64,000 nucleotides of DNA from Plasmodium brasilianum (lineage: Eukaryota > Apicomplexa > Aconoidasida > Haemosporida > Plasmodiidae). Shown piece after piece: positions 28,801 through 42,890 of the stretch. Below the pieces are notes generated by a model that was not told the origin of the DNA, did not search any database, and saw only the letters and a list, made by a program, of their open reading frames with translations. The position numbers and the translations under genes are program-made. The stretch is from positions 434,001 to 498,000 of the forward strand of contig NC_090120.1 of the NCBI RefSeq assembly GCF_023973825.1, given 5' to 3'. Within the stretch, counting starts at the first letter, position 1. Each line of letters opens with the position of its first letter.

Positions 28801-30163
28801 GTATGAACCAATTGACAGTCTTAGCAACACCTTACTCACGACAACTTTCAACTTAGGCACAAAAAATAATTTTTTCGATAACATAAAAAAGGAAGATGAA
28901 AAAAAAAATGAAGACGATAATATAATGAAAAGTGTAAATTTTTCCGATATTTCTCCATTTGGTAAAACCTTTCAAGGAAATTTTAATAAAAATAATTTAT
29001 TTTCCCAAGCAGAAGAGAAGAGTAACTTCCTACTTTCTTCCAACAGTACTTCAAACTTTTTCAACATGTCATTGAGCAGTATTAAAAATGAACCTCAAAA
29101 GGTGACCCAAAATAATAACTTTGAGGAAGATCAAGATGTAAATAATGTAAGAAATATGATAAATTTTATTTCTTTAGAAAACAGAAAAAAAAATGTATAT
29201 ATTAGTAACAAACAGGAGAATGATGAACACAATAAAACAAAGCAAGACATCTCACTAAGTGCAGATATAGATATGAACATAAATCATATAGATAATATAA
29301 ATAACTTAAGTAACTTAAATAACATAAATGACATAAATAATATAGATAACTTAAATAACATAAATAATATAGATAACTTAAATAATATATATAAAAATAA
29401 TGATGTAACTGTAGAGCATCATCCACAAGAACTTCAGTTTAATTTCCAGTTGAAAGAAACCAAGGGAACACTTCGAAATAATGATAATACAAAAGATATG
29501 AATTTTCAAGATTTTCAATTTATGCCTAATCAGAATATGCAACTTCAAATGGAACAACAAAAACAGCTAGAAAGAGAAAGAAGAATGGTTGAAAAAAACA
29601 TAAAACAAAATGAAACATATTTTAAAAAAAGTCTAGATGAAGAATTGATTATTGACGTTATTAATAATTTATCTTCTTTTGTTAAAAATAAAATTAATTT
29701 TATGAATTATTGTTCTAATGAAATATTAGATATATACAATAAAGTAGCTCATTATGAAAAAATGTATTCTTTAATATCAGAGGATCAAATAAAAATTGAG
29801 AAAAAACAAGAGGCATTAGAAAAAAGATTAAGACTTATACAAAGTGAACAATCAGATATGCTATCCTTACTTAATGAATTAGATAATGAGAATTCCTTAA
29901 GCTTTTTAAAAATTCTAAATGAAAAAAATCTAAGTAAAGATGACACTGTAAATAGTAAAAATCTTTACTTAGATATTGATAATTTTGAAAAACTAGTTGA
30001 TAAAATGTGCAACTTGGAGGATTTATTGGACACTCTACACAATATTGGCAAGGATGATTTAGTAAATGACCTTGTTAATAAATGTTATGCCAATGAGATA
30101 AATTGTGATATGATCGAAAAACAACTAAATAATTCTTCTAATGAACTAAGAAATATGAAATAG
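25862..30163 (+). CDS. FG-repeat nucleoporin, Nsp1/Nup62-like
   Basis: A single-exon protein of 1433 residues, starting at the ATG at 25862 and ending in TAG. The first 500 residues are Asn- and Ser-rich and carry many FG, FS and FN repeats such as NSFFG, SIFGN and NLFSA, as in FG nucleoporins. The middle (about 540-1000) is Lys/Glu-rich and charged, with a (Glu-Gln-Asn) repeat at about 946-970. A second Asn/Asp/Leu/Ile repeat lies near 1140-1180. The last 200 residues (from about 1225) form a heptad-rich coiled coil that resembles the C-terminal domain of Nsp1/Nup62, which anchors the central transport channel of the nuclear pore. The assignment rests on layout and coiled-coil character, since FG regions are not alignable by eye. 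Other FG nucleoporins (Nup100/116 type) lack such a C-terminal coiled coil, which argues for Nsp1/Nup62. Confidence 0.75.
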   Translation: MFFNNNNNSNNEEKNNLFSKSNTMNNNGLSANTSNMWNMSSNSLSNTNFFGNNLNNENNLNKNKSIFNSNMNNQTDLMKNNSFFGSSSSSGNNMNNQNDLNKNNNSLFNNSNLNNQTGLMKNNSFFGTNMNNQNNMNKNNNSIFGNSLNVQNNKGNSIFSNSPNDINKNNSIFGNLSSNVGGNTSSNSFNENLFSASKKDIYPGFTRNLVGNTTNNNNSNIFKQSTLGSSIALGSQLNEDRNTESCGLFSKEQLEAAKQIFANSSSSNALSSFNNNKMNNNNSNKLTFSGGFSSSSNAFAKNNLNPFQSMALQATSQNDKSSTSSSLLKDNTTNSFFASANTNKNTDGKPNTFGISSMNNQNSTNKLNSFYNFSQTIKSFNPNENSLFSTQNNENSSTFNINNNNNSSTSKPIISNFNSFSSFVKTNTNDLFSSNNNINSSPFLPSFNKTASSSESLFSANSFKISNEVKTNENPFLFSNNNNCNSNNDRTSNNNNINNNSSSSLSGNNLKNEGFSKNFSLFSDNMQHKNISSDNDNKNNELGKIFENKTDKSEATNNTVEEEKVKKENTTEENNAEKEAPQTEKSNSEKVDKTEIDEIKAEAIKEKEQGEGENANAVIGKQEIELAKESKEKLADSKTSSNVKEFVKVVENDNMQNDLVKQAENTSKNEKTNSEKGDDNNNSNNDKNSYTDNNNNADNDNNNNNNNSNSLYGSNSLLGSSILKYSTNNNNSIIENFGTTSASDKNKEKNDSATPNLLLEYDEKKKNEEKDKSDANNEQQVLSNSGKSDLVTKQKEEFSFILKETPINEKSISTDSIFKEKLNENNKLIEIDEKKDEEKKEKSLSEDQKGKETTIAQNTSLINFDISEGFLKNESKGIMEKEQKEKGKEEREKDAEETKPEENNAQEGNSGVVEVAEKTNALKTEEKKKFWMFSFSKKKEPKDQSEQNEQNEQNEQNEQNEQNEHNEQNEPSELNEQNRTYEPIDSLSNTLLTTTFNLGTKNNFFDNIKKEDEKKNEDDNIMKSVNFSDISPFGKTFQGNFNKNNLFSQAEEKSNFLLSSNSTSNFFNMSLSSIKNEPQKVTQNNNFEEDQDVNNVRNMINFISLENRKKNVYISNKQENDEHNKTKQDISLSADIDMNINHIDNINNLSNLNNINDINNIDNLNNINNIDNLNNIYKNNDVTVEHHPQELQFNFQLKETKGTLRNNDNTKDMNFQDFQFMPNQNMQLQMEQQKQLERERRMVEKNIKQNETYFKKSLDEELIIDVINNLSSFVKNKINFMNYCSNEILDIYNKVAHYEKMYSLISEDQIKIEKKQEALEKRLRLIQSEQSDMLSLLNELDNENSLSFLKILNEKNLSKDDTVNSKNLYLDIDNFEKLVDKMCNLEDLLDTLHNIGKDDLVNDLVNKCYANEINCDMIEKQLNNSSNELRNMK
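28697..28768 (+). repeat. 9-bp coding repeat (Glu-Gln-Asn)n in the nucleoporin
   Basis: Six copies of GAACAAAAT followed by two diverged copies, in phase with the reading frame. The near-identity of the first six copies suggests recent slippage and probable length variation between isolates. The block lies in the charged central part of the protein, outside the FG region. Confidence 0.9.
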
Positions 30164-31657
30164 ATATCTCTGGGGTGGGGGAAAAAAAAAAAATAAATAA
30201 TAAATTAGGAAAATGCAATTTTGTTTACACGAAAACGTTTTTTCTCCTGAACTTAGGGATTTACGTTAAATGAATACATAAACGTCATTGCAATTACGTA
30301 TGCACATGTACATACTTTTGTTACCATTCATTGAGCAGCAGAATTCACATAAAGTACAACATTTTGCCAATAATGCTGTTTTGTTTTGTTTAGTTTTGTT
30401 TTTTCGGTTTTGTCGTCCCCTTTTTTTTTTTTTTTTTTGCATTATATATTAAACAGTTGTTAAGAAATAATTTTCCCCCATTTTCATGTGTACAATTTAA
30501 AATAAAATTAGATAAAATAGAACAAACCTTAAAATAACTGTCAATTTATACAATAAGGGTTAACTAAAAGTTCACTACAAAAAATCAGTTCAGCTTAAAC
30601 ATTAAAATGATGGTAATACATGGAATATATACATTACATGGCCCTAAGAATGATATGTCTTGTGTTGTTCTGTATTATTCATATTCCTAGCTGCTTAAAA
30701 ATATTTTAAAAAAAAGTATATATATATATATATATGTATATGTACACGTATGCCACAACACTTTTAATGTACACTGTTTCTATGTAGTAAGAAAAAATAA
30801 AAATTTATTAATTTGTAAATTTTTTACAATTTTTTTTTTTTTTTTGTCTTCACTAAAATAAATGTTAAACAAAAATTCAGTATATTGATTATTTTTCTTT
30901 TGTTTCCTTTCACAAATGTTGATATTAATACATTGGATTTCCAGTAATGAAAAACATTGAAGAGTAAATCTACCTCAATCTAAGAGACTAAAAAAAATTA
31001 AAAACAAATTAAGAAAAGATTTATAAGTGATATAAAAAAGGATTTAATCCACGTTAAAGAAATAGCATAATTACAATTTTTTTTTTTTTTTTTTTTGATT
31101 CTTTTTCTTTTTTCACTTATTTTTTTTTGCTAAATCTTTTTTTTTTTTTTTTTTTTTTGCCATTATTATGTGTGCATGTATAAATTTACAAAATCCGTAA
31201 ACAAATTAAAAGGAAAATTTTTCGTTATATAAATACATAAGATAGTTAAATGTATTGTAAATGTGAAATATATAAAATTTCCTAACCCTTCCCATACTTT
31301 TAAAAATTGATAAATGTCTTTGGAATTTGCACAGTTTTTTGCTTTTCACTTTAATTGATTATAATAGGAAATTCTTTTTTTTCTTTTTTTTTTTTTGGCG
31401 AAGAACTTTTTCCTTTAGTATTATTTATAAAAAAATGTTAACATTTGTTTTTTTAGGGCAAAACACCAGGTTGCAATTCGTATAAAATTTGTTTTTAACT
31501 ATATATATATTTACATATATATACATATGTACACATGTATACATTTATACATGTATATACATACATTTACAAATATACATATATGCTAACATATACATAT
31601 ACGCATCACTAAAAGAAAATATTTTAAACTATTTTTAAAAAAATTTATGTCAACAAA
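30164..31657. other. Intergenic region between nucleoporin and HOOK gene
   Basis: Tandemly oriented genes flank this region, so it holds the nucleoporin 3' UTR and the HOOK promoter. It contains a G-rich tract just after the stop (30171-30181), poly-T runs near 30421-30438, 31078-31096 and 31138-31158, and a run of TACATA-type alternating sequence at 31501-31600. No coding region is supportable. Confidence 0.6.
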
Positions 31658-32650
31658 ATGAAAAATGTTGAGAAAGATGTAAACCATATCAAAGAATTTA
31701 TTCAAACGTTTTATTTTGCGAAAAATGTGGAAATAGTAATTGATGAATCCTCTCTGAAAAAACTAAATAAGACACTAAAGGAAAATAACACAACTTCGAT
31801 AAATTTATATTCCTGTTATGCTATATGGCTATGTATGAATGAAATATACCCATCATGGTTTGATATATCAATTCACCCTGCTCAATTTGACTCAGAGTTC
31901 GTAAGTATTTATTTATGAAAATATACGCACTTGTTAAAAAAATAAGAATATCAAATTAGACTAAATATTAACATCATGCATTATAATGCTCTTTAAGATA
32001 TTGAAAATAAAGGAGATAATAAACTAATGTTAAATTTTATGGTGAATGAATTATGTATACTTTAACAGTTACTTACCTGTATTTATTTTATAATTATTTG
32101 CCATCTTGTTTTATTCCCATTTATTTTTTTTTATTTCTTATTTTTAAGGACGCTTACGAGTGCTTACTCAAATATTTAAATGAATATCACGAAAATAAAT
32201 TTGAAAGGATGATAAAAAAGATCATCGAAAATTTAATGGGATTGACAGTAAATGAGGTGAGAATTACAACATATGTTTAAGTATATACATATTATATGTA
32301 CACAGATTTATACACATGCACTTATGGAAACATATATGTATGCAATGAATATATTAATTAGAACAAATAGACACATGATGCAAAAACAGATGAATATATA
32401 CTTTTTCTTTTTTTTTTTTTTTTTGCAAACACATTTAACACAGCTCTTTAATAAATTAATCATGTTTCTTTTTAAAGTTTATTGACATATACAGCTTAGT
32501 TATATTGGCTGCTCTAGTTTCAGATGAGAAGCAAAGGCATGTAAATAATATTTTATCCCTTAATCATGAAACACAAAAATATATACATAATATTGTAGAA
32601 ATTTTAGATAAAGAGGTAATTTTTTCCATCTACTCTCCCCTTATTTTATT

Positions 32651-32685
<35 letters not shown>

Positions 32686-35600
32686 TTTTTTTTTTTTTTC
32701 TTAGTAATATGACACCTAATATTTTTATTTTTCCTTATGCTTATTTTATAGGAAAATGTAAATAAAGAAACTAAGTTAGCAACAGATGATCCTACTAATG
32801 GTAAAAAAAAAAAAAAATTTTATATTATGTTATAACGTTTTAAAAAATTAATACATAATTAGTAAATACATCGTTGAGGAGTATTTCATAAAAAACGTTT
32901 TTCCTTTTTAATATATGATTCATTGTTATAAGAAAAATTTTTACGGGAATTGTGTATACACTAAGTATATGTACCGTTCTAGTGTGTAGAAACAATGATA
33001 GAATATGTCTACATGCATATATGTACATACTTAAGCACATAGTGATACGGTAGTAATAAGTTATATACTTCCTTTTTTTTTAAATAACAAAATATCGGAC
33101 TGAATTTCTCCTGGTTCTACCTGACCTACAGACGCCGAAGTAACATAATTAAAAAAATTTATAATTTTCGAAATAAAATATTATATATAGTATATGTTAC
33201 ATATTATATGTTACATATTATATGTTACTTATTATATGTTACTCATTATATGTTAAATGTTATGTATGATATAAGCATACTAATTAACGCACACATTTAT
33301 CGCCCCATGTTGGCAGAGTTTTAACGAGTCCATGAAAAATGAAATAAAACAGTTGAAAGAAAAGGTTAAATATCTTGAGATGGAAAATGAAAACTTGAAC
33401 AGCTCACTAACTGAACAAAATAAAATAATTGAAGAGAAAAATGAAAAAATGAACAATTTGCAAAAACAAATTAATACAGCTATCGAAAAAACGAAAAATC
33501 AATATATTGCACAAATAGAAGAACAAGAAAAAAAAATTCACGAGTTACAAAATATTATAGAAAAACAGAATAAAGATAAGAGTTATACAGAAAACAATTT
33601 GAAAAATAAAATAAAAGAATTAGAAGATGAGCAGAACATACTGAAGCAAGAAAATTCGAATATAGAAAATTTGCAGAATAAAATAAATATGTATAAAGAA
33701 AAATTAGATAGTTTGATGACTGTACAAAATATAAATAAGGAATTAGAAGATAAGCTTAAAGTAATCTGCTTTTTTTTTTTTTTTTTTTTTTTAATTCTAA
33801 ATCATTTATTTACATAAACATATATATTAATAGATACATTTGTCTTATGTGTATCAATATTTAAATTTTTTCAAAAAGTAATTATAAATTTTATTAACAC
33901 ATGTTAATATTCCTTATAGAACAATACACAAAAAATGGTTGATATGGAAAATGAAATAGAAAAATTAAAGCAAGAGTCAAATAATATAAAAATATATAAG
34001 GATAAATGTGCAGGTAAGTTTTTTTTTTTTTTTTTTTTAATCTTCTCTCTCTCCTTTTTAGTTATCTTCTTATTTTCATTTTTATATATAAATTAATCAA
34101 ATATATATTTTTATTTGCAATTTTAGATTTAGATTCAACTCTAGTAAATACAAAGAAAGAAAATCAAAAGTTGATGCAAGATGTTGAAGAAAAAAATAAA
34201 ACCATACAAAAATTGAAAAATGACTTGTAATTTGGAAAAAAAAAAAAAAAAAAAAAGCATAAAATTAAATAAATTAAGATAAAGGGAAATAAAAGAAAAA
34301 ATACAAAACATTATCCTAATGAAATTATATACCCATTATTATTTTTTACTTTTTTTTATTTACCCAGAGAAGCGAAAAACCAATCCTATGACATGTTGAA
34401 AAAAGAACAAAATTTTGATAAAATTAACATGTAAAAATATACTCATTCGTATTTACACATATGAATGTATTTGTACATATATTATTTTATACTCCAGTTA
34501 CAATGTACTTTTTTTTTTACCAAGTACTAATTTATTAACTTTTTATTTTTTAATTCTGTCTTTAGAGGGTTAAGTAACGTCGATCAAACGGAAGAATTAA
34601 TAAGACTTAAAAAAGAGAATGAAAATTTAAAAAAGCAAGTAGGATCAAATTCAAATCAGGAAATAGACAAAGTGAAAGAGGTAAAATATTAGAATTTTTT
34701 ATTATGTACATATTCATCAACATATTATATATGTCGCATAAAATTAACTAATTGTTTTTTTTTTTTGGTTCAGCTTGAAAGTGAAATTGATGACTTAAAA
34801 AGAGTAAATAAAAAGCTAGAAGATAAAATATCAGAAAACATGGATAGAGGGAATACAAATAATGAAGTACTGCTAAAGGAAAAATATGAGGTAAAAAATT
34901 GCAAAAGTAATAATTCCCTTCTTGAATTAAAGAATATTTACATTTTATTTTGTACCTTTTTAGAAATCTTTAAAAGAAATAGAAAATAAAAGAAAAGAAA
35001 TGGATAACAAACAAAAAGAAATAGAAGCAAATCGAAAAGAAATAGATGCAAAACAAAAAGAAATAGAAGAAAATAGAAAAGAAATAGAAGAAAAACGAGA
35101 AAAAATTAAAGAATTGGCCGAGGTTATCCATTTATATATATGCTTATTTGCCTACCTAATTATTTATCTATTTGTTTATTTATCTACATATGTCATATGT
35201 ATATACGAACGTTTATGATTTCTCTCAAAGGGGTGGTACTTAATCCATAGATATAATACCATCTAATTTCATTTTACATTATTTCTTTTATTTTAAGGCA
35301 AACAAAAACATGAAGACTCAGATGTGTAGTATACAAGGAAATGCCGATGCTGCTATAAATGTATTTTTTATTTAGTTTTTTTCCCTTCTTTCTGTGATTC
35401 TTTCTTTTTTTCTTTTTTCACATCTTTTACACCGCATTATCAAAAAATTTTATTTTTTGTTTTTCAATTCAAAACAGGAAAAAATCATCAAGCTTGAAGC
35501 CGAATTACTTATGGAGAAGAAAAATTGCGGGCATATTGAAGATACAACAAAAAATAAATTAAGCAAGGAATTTAATTCTGTAGAAAAGATAAATAAAATG

Positions 35601-36230
35601 CAAAAATAAAGAATAAGTCTTCGCGTTATAATTATTGAAAATATTTAGAACATTACTTCCTTTTTCTTTTTTGTATTGTTTTGCCTTATACTTCATTGCA
35701 TAATTGTTACAACAAATAATTTATTTTATTTTCATTAAAAGTTCATTCTATTTAATTTTACGTTTAATTAGGCATTACAAATTTTTAAGGAACAACTACA
35801 AATTAGGGAAAAGGAAACTGAATATTACAGAGATGCACTGTATTACTATTAGAAAATAAAAAAATATATTTATATAAATTTGTTAAAAGAATCTTAAATG
35901 CATTCTTTTCTTTTCTTTTTTGTCTTTTCATTTCTTTTTCAGGAAGACACAAATAGATATTTATAAAGACGAACAAAAACTATTAAGCGATATTATTCAT
36001 AGCTTAGGTTTGAAATATAAACAACTGCAAACTTATAATCTTTCCTTAAGGAACGAAATTACAGGAATAAAATTAAGGTATGCTTTAATTTTTAGCCTTC
36101 TTATTAAAATTGTGTATACGTAAAAATTCTAAAAAATATTCCTTTTTTAATTTTCATTAATATTACACTGTTTCATTGTTTTCTTTTTATTTTTAGAGCC
36201 CAGACATGTGCAGAACCAGGAAAAAAATAA
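31658..36230 (+). CDS. HOOK-domain coiled-coil protein, multi-exon
   Basis: Reconstructed by joining open frames through GT..AG introns with consistent phase. Exons: 31658-31900, 32149-32256, 32478-32615, 32752-32800, 33132-33139 (8-nt microexon), 33317-33760, 33920-34013, 34127-34226, 34368-34430, 34566-34680, 34774-34890, 34964-35122, 35298-35360, 35478-35579, 35772-35839, 35943-36077 and 36197-36230. The product is about 679 residues. Residues 1-165 match the HOOK N-terminal fold: a YAIWLCMNEIYPSWF segment, then a helix around KIIENLMGLTVNE, then VILAALVSDEKQRHVN and a following helix. The rest is a long coiled coil with Lys/Glu/Ile heptads. HOOK proteins are dynein/dynactin cargo adaptors; in the apicomplexan Toxoplasma a HOOK protein acts in microneme secretion. 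The donor of exon 14 (35579) and the microexon are the least certain joins. P. falciparum has a gene of unknown function in this slot. Confidence 0.7.
33191..33260. repeat. 14-bp minisatellite in a HOOK intron
   Basis: Five consecutive 14-bp units of TATATGTTACATAT type occupy exactly 70 bp. The last three bear substitutions. They lie in the intron between the microexon and the large coiled-coil exon. Confidence 0.85.
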
Positions 36231-39200
36231 TACAATCTTTTTTTCTTAAATAATTTTACTTTTTTTGTTTATCCTTTTTGTATTTTTTTTTTAAATATTT
36301 CAAACCATAAATTAACAGAAAAAAATAGATTCATTAAGAGAACCAAAATCTGACATGTATACATATATATGTGCACATATTCTCCATATTTCTAAATGCT
36401 TGTTTCTGTTAAGTTGTAAATTCTTATGCCATATAACAAGAAATTTGAAATCAGTTTAAATCTTGAAGCAATGAAAATGAATCTTCTTCATTTCCTATAT
36501 TATATATGCTCCACGTAAATTTATTTTATTTTTTTTTTTACAGTATTATAATTTTTGTAAGAGAAATTTTATTTTATTAATTTTTTAATTGTATATAACA
36601 TATATGTGCAATACTATAATATTTACATACCTTTTAAAATACTTTAATTTTTTTACATTAAACAAAATAAACACGTTCTGTGCAACAAAAAATGATGTGT
36701 GCAGTATCATACATGAAAAAATAAATAAAAAAAAAAAAAAAAAAAAAAAAAAGAAAGATAATATTTATGTTTTATTTTTCATAATTTTAAGATATTACGC
36801 AAAAATACAAAAATTCTCTTTCTTTGGCTAAAAAAAATATTATCATACATAAAATAATATCTCCCTTTTTTTTGGAAAAGAACAAGTAAAAATATTATTG
36901 TAAAATATTTTTAATACTACATCATTTTTTACATTATTAAGAAGAACAATTAATATAGGTACACCCTTCATAAAATATAAACATGCTAATAAAAAAAAAA
37001 AAAAAAACCATGTATTTGTACACGAAAGATAATTTACGTATCTTTAAACAAAAAAAGGAATTGAAAAGAATAATTTAAAAAAACAGCTAAAATAGGTGTT
37101 ATTAAACAAATTTATTTTTCCCAAATATTTTGGAAAAATGCATTTTGTGCATATTAGGAAAAAATGAAAGAAATACTAGTAAAACAAAATACATACAAAG
37201 CAATTTAAGAGGTTTATAAAACCTCCCTTTATGCTGAATTAACAATAATAGTGCAACTTATACTGATATGAAACTTTTTTCCTTCGTCTGAATTTCCATT
37301 CTTGTTTTTATATATTTTTTTTCTTTTTTCAATTAATTCAGCATCAGCATAACAAAAAGATAACGTAGTTATACAACTATAACGAACATGTTACAGAGCA
37401 TACAAGTAGTTGAAAAAAAAAAAAATAGTGTTGCACACTTATCTAGCATCCTTTTCCCAAAAGTCCCCTATACCAATTAAATGAAAAAATATAATGTAAC
37501 TACATATTTTTTATATTTCTTGTAAAACATATAGATCTACAAAAAAGATTAGTATTCAGTATTAATGATATATTTAAATTCATATCTTTTTCTTCTGTTT
37601 TTTTTTTTTTTTTTTATCTTCTTTTTAGTTTCATTAGAAAAGTATAAGCGTAAAATGTGTGTTATCAGAAATTGTAACAGCTTTTATGCTTTTTTGAAAA
37701 ATTTCACCTTAGCATTTAAACAACAAAAATAACTTCATACCTTTTTTAAAAATAATTTTATGTGTATTTCATATAGCTTAACAGAAAAAACATGTACCAT
37801 CTATTAACATTTGAGTCGTCAAAGGCACATACAAAAAAAAAAAAAAAAAAAAAAAACTGAATAAGTTATAAAAAGTATATTATATATATACGGATAATAA
37901 CATAAAGGTGTGCATACGTCTATAAGGAAATTATTGGTAATTAAAGGGAAAAAAAATTAAAAAATAGCTTAAATAACACAATGAATGTTATACACATATA
38001 AATTCTTTAAAACTTACGAGCCCAGAGATGGAAAAAAAAAAAAAAATAAATAATATCTATATTATTTTTCTTTTTTATGGTAAAAATCGATAACTTTTTA
38101 CATGTGTAATACTATTAGTTTGTGTGAGAAAAAAAAAAATTATATTTTTATGAATCGTTAATAATATTTTATAAAATGAAAATAATTAACAACTGAAAAA
38201 GATGCTACATATGACTTCACTAGAACAAATGTATAATAGACACTCTAACAGTTCTACTAATTTAAAAAAAAAAAAAAAAAATGTATAGCAAATGTTTAAC
38301 TTAACTGATAAAAACTTCAATGTTTTCATTTTATTTTTTAGCAGCATATATACACACATATATATATGCTGTATTATTTTATTTATATAAAAAATATATG
38401 TTACATTTATATAGCTGAACTCCTAAATTTCTTGTATATAATAATCAAAAAAAGAATAACGAAAACGCTTGTTAAAGGTTTGAACACATGCATATTTTAT
38501 TTTTTTTTCTTTATGTAAAATATATATATATATATATGTATATACCTGTGATAAATACAGAATTTATATCAAAGTTTTAAAATACCCTGACCATTTTGTC
38601 TGAACAATATTAAAAAGGAAAAAAAAACTGTTAATCAATGCACCACTTAGCTTATATACTGACAGAATTTTTTTTTTTTTTCTTATTATATGCACGTAGA
38701 ATAAATAAAATAATAAAAGAATATACGTTTTACACAAATTTAATATCAAAAAAAAAAAATAAAAAAAAAGATCATTACTTTTTATATATTATTCCTTTTA
38801 TATGTTATTGGAAAACATAAAAAAAAAAAAAAAAGAACTTTTAAATACTTTTACATTTGTGTACAGATTTTTTTTCTTTTTCCTCAAAAAAAATCTTGCT
38901 ACTTTGAAATTCACATATAATTATGTAAATGAATGAATGATAGTGATAAGAGCATTATTATTATTTTTTTTTTTATTTTGCACTCCCAATGTTTTAATGA
39001 ATGTATAACAATTTTTTACGAATAATTATTAAGTTTTATAAGTTTAAAAAAAAATTACAAAAAATATAAGAATTAAAATAAATTATAAATAAATATAAAA
39101 ACAGAATATATATATATATATTTATATATATATGTGTATTTATTTATATTTATATACACAATAATCAATTACGTAATTTCCTTGTATTATCTTTTCTTTA

Positions 39201-39268
39201 TATTTTTATAATTACTTTTTTACTACATTTTAAAAAGGAATTTTTTATTTTCTAATATTTAACTAAAA
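36231..39268. other. Upstream region of alpha-tubulin 1
   Basis: A 3-kb gene-free stretch containing the HOOK 3' UTR and the tubulin promoter and 5' UTR. It has many poly-A tracts (36727-36752, 37834-37856, 38264-38281, 38819-38834) and a (TA)n block near 39105-39135. No open frame shows coding character. The length fits a strongly transcribed Plasmodium gene with a long 5' flank, but no single promoter element can be named. Confidence 0.6.
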
Positions 39269-41339
<2,071 letters not shown>

Positions 41340-42890
41340 GCACACTTGGTTATTATCAAGATGCAATTATAAAACAAATTAGACATTTTATAGATAATTA
41401 CATGTACATATATGCATATGTATGTGTTAAATAATGTAAATATAAAAGTATAAAATAAAAAAAAAATTGTTTACAAAATAAGTGCAGAAAAAAAAAAAAA
41501 AAAAAAAGAACTAGTAATAATTATAATAACAAATACAGTATATTATATTAATATTTAGTACGAAGTATGTATCATAATTATATTATTTTTATATGTTTTC
41601 CTATTTCCTATTTCCTTTTTTCTTTTTTCTTTTTTTTTTTTTTTTTTTTCGTAATGCAAAAATCTTCAGTTAAAAAGAAAATTATATATAAGCACAAAAT
41701 CATTTTTAATCCATAAACATATTTATATGCATATATATATTATGTTTTTATTTTAGAATATTAATTAATATATATATTCACTCAAATACATACATGTGTA
41801 TGCCTATCTTATATTTCTCAAAGATGCCTCTACGCGAGCACATATAGGATATATATAATTATGTATATACCTACAAATATAATACATATAATTACGTACG
41901 CATGTATATATTTACCTTCTTAACATTATTTGTACTTTAGTTATTATTAAACATCCTATTCAATGAGCTTATATATATATATTTCTGTTGAAATATTTAA
42001 AAAAATTAATATTTTCTTTTTGTCAATGTTTATAAATATATATAAACAAATATATATACATATATATATGCGTGTTGTAATTTTAGAGAAAATAAAAATT
42101 AATAAATTTAATTAAAATTTAAAATATCACATTTTACCGTATTTTTAAAATACTAATACACTACGTGTAAGCAAAGTCCCCAAATGAAAATAGTTGCAGC
42201 CTGTTGTTTTCAGTAGCTAACACATATAAATATAAATTTGGACATGTAGGCAGAAGGATATTTTTTTATGTATTTATAATTTTTTTTTTTTTATGTATAT
42301 ACTTTTTTTTTCTTCTTTTTTTTTTCCTCATACCCCATACTGTTAAATGCTCTATAAATATAAAATTGTGTAATTACACATACTGATGTGAAATATATGC
42401 CTATACCCCAATTATGCTTGTGCATTCTATTATAATAATAAAACTACTGAAACGTTTTTATTATGATGTTAATAAAAAAAAAAAAAAAAAAAGTTGTAAT
42501 AAATAATTAATTTGAAAAATACTCAATTTAACACCTACCAAAATTTAGTGGAATACTTGATATTTTTTTTTATTTTTCATTTTTTTATTTTTCTAAAGCT
42601 AGCCATTTTATCCTGATACAGGGAAGAGTTTTCCATGATTTTTAAGACATCATAAAATGTAACAGCATAAATCAGCAATGTAAAATATTCTGGAACATAT
42701 ACTTTTTGTTTTCTTTTTGTCTTGTTGTTCTTTCTTTTTTAATTTTTTGTTATAGTTTTTGTTACTTTGTCCTTATTAATTTATCCTTGTCATTTTGGTA
42801 TTGTTGTAGCTACTGTTATTGCTCTTGTTGCTATTTTTCTTTTCTTTTTTTTTTTTTTAATTAATTCTAAAAAAGGAAATACTATACATA
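41340..42890. other. Intergenic region between alpha-tubulin 1 and CCp4
   Basis: Contains the tubulin 3' UTR and the upstream region of CCp4. It has poly-A near 41490-41507 and 42475-42492, poly-T near 41630-41649, and several TATATA blocks. The short frame at 42204-42386 is Phe/Tyr low-complexity and is not called. Confidence 0.6.
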
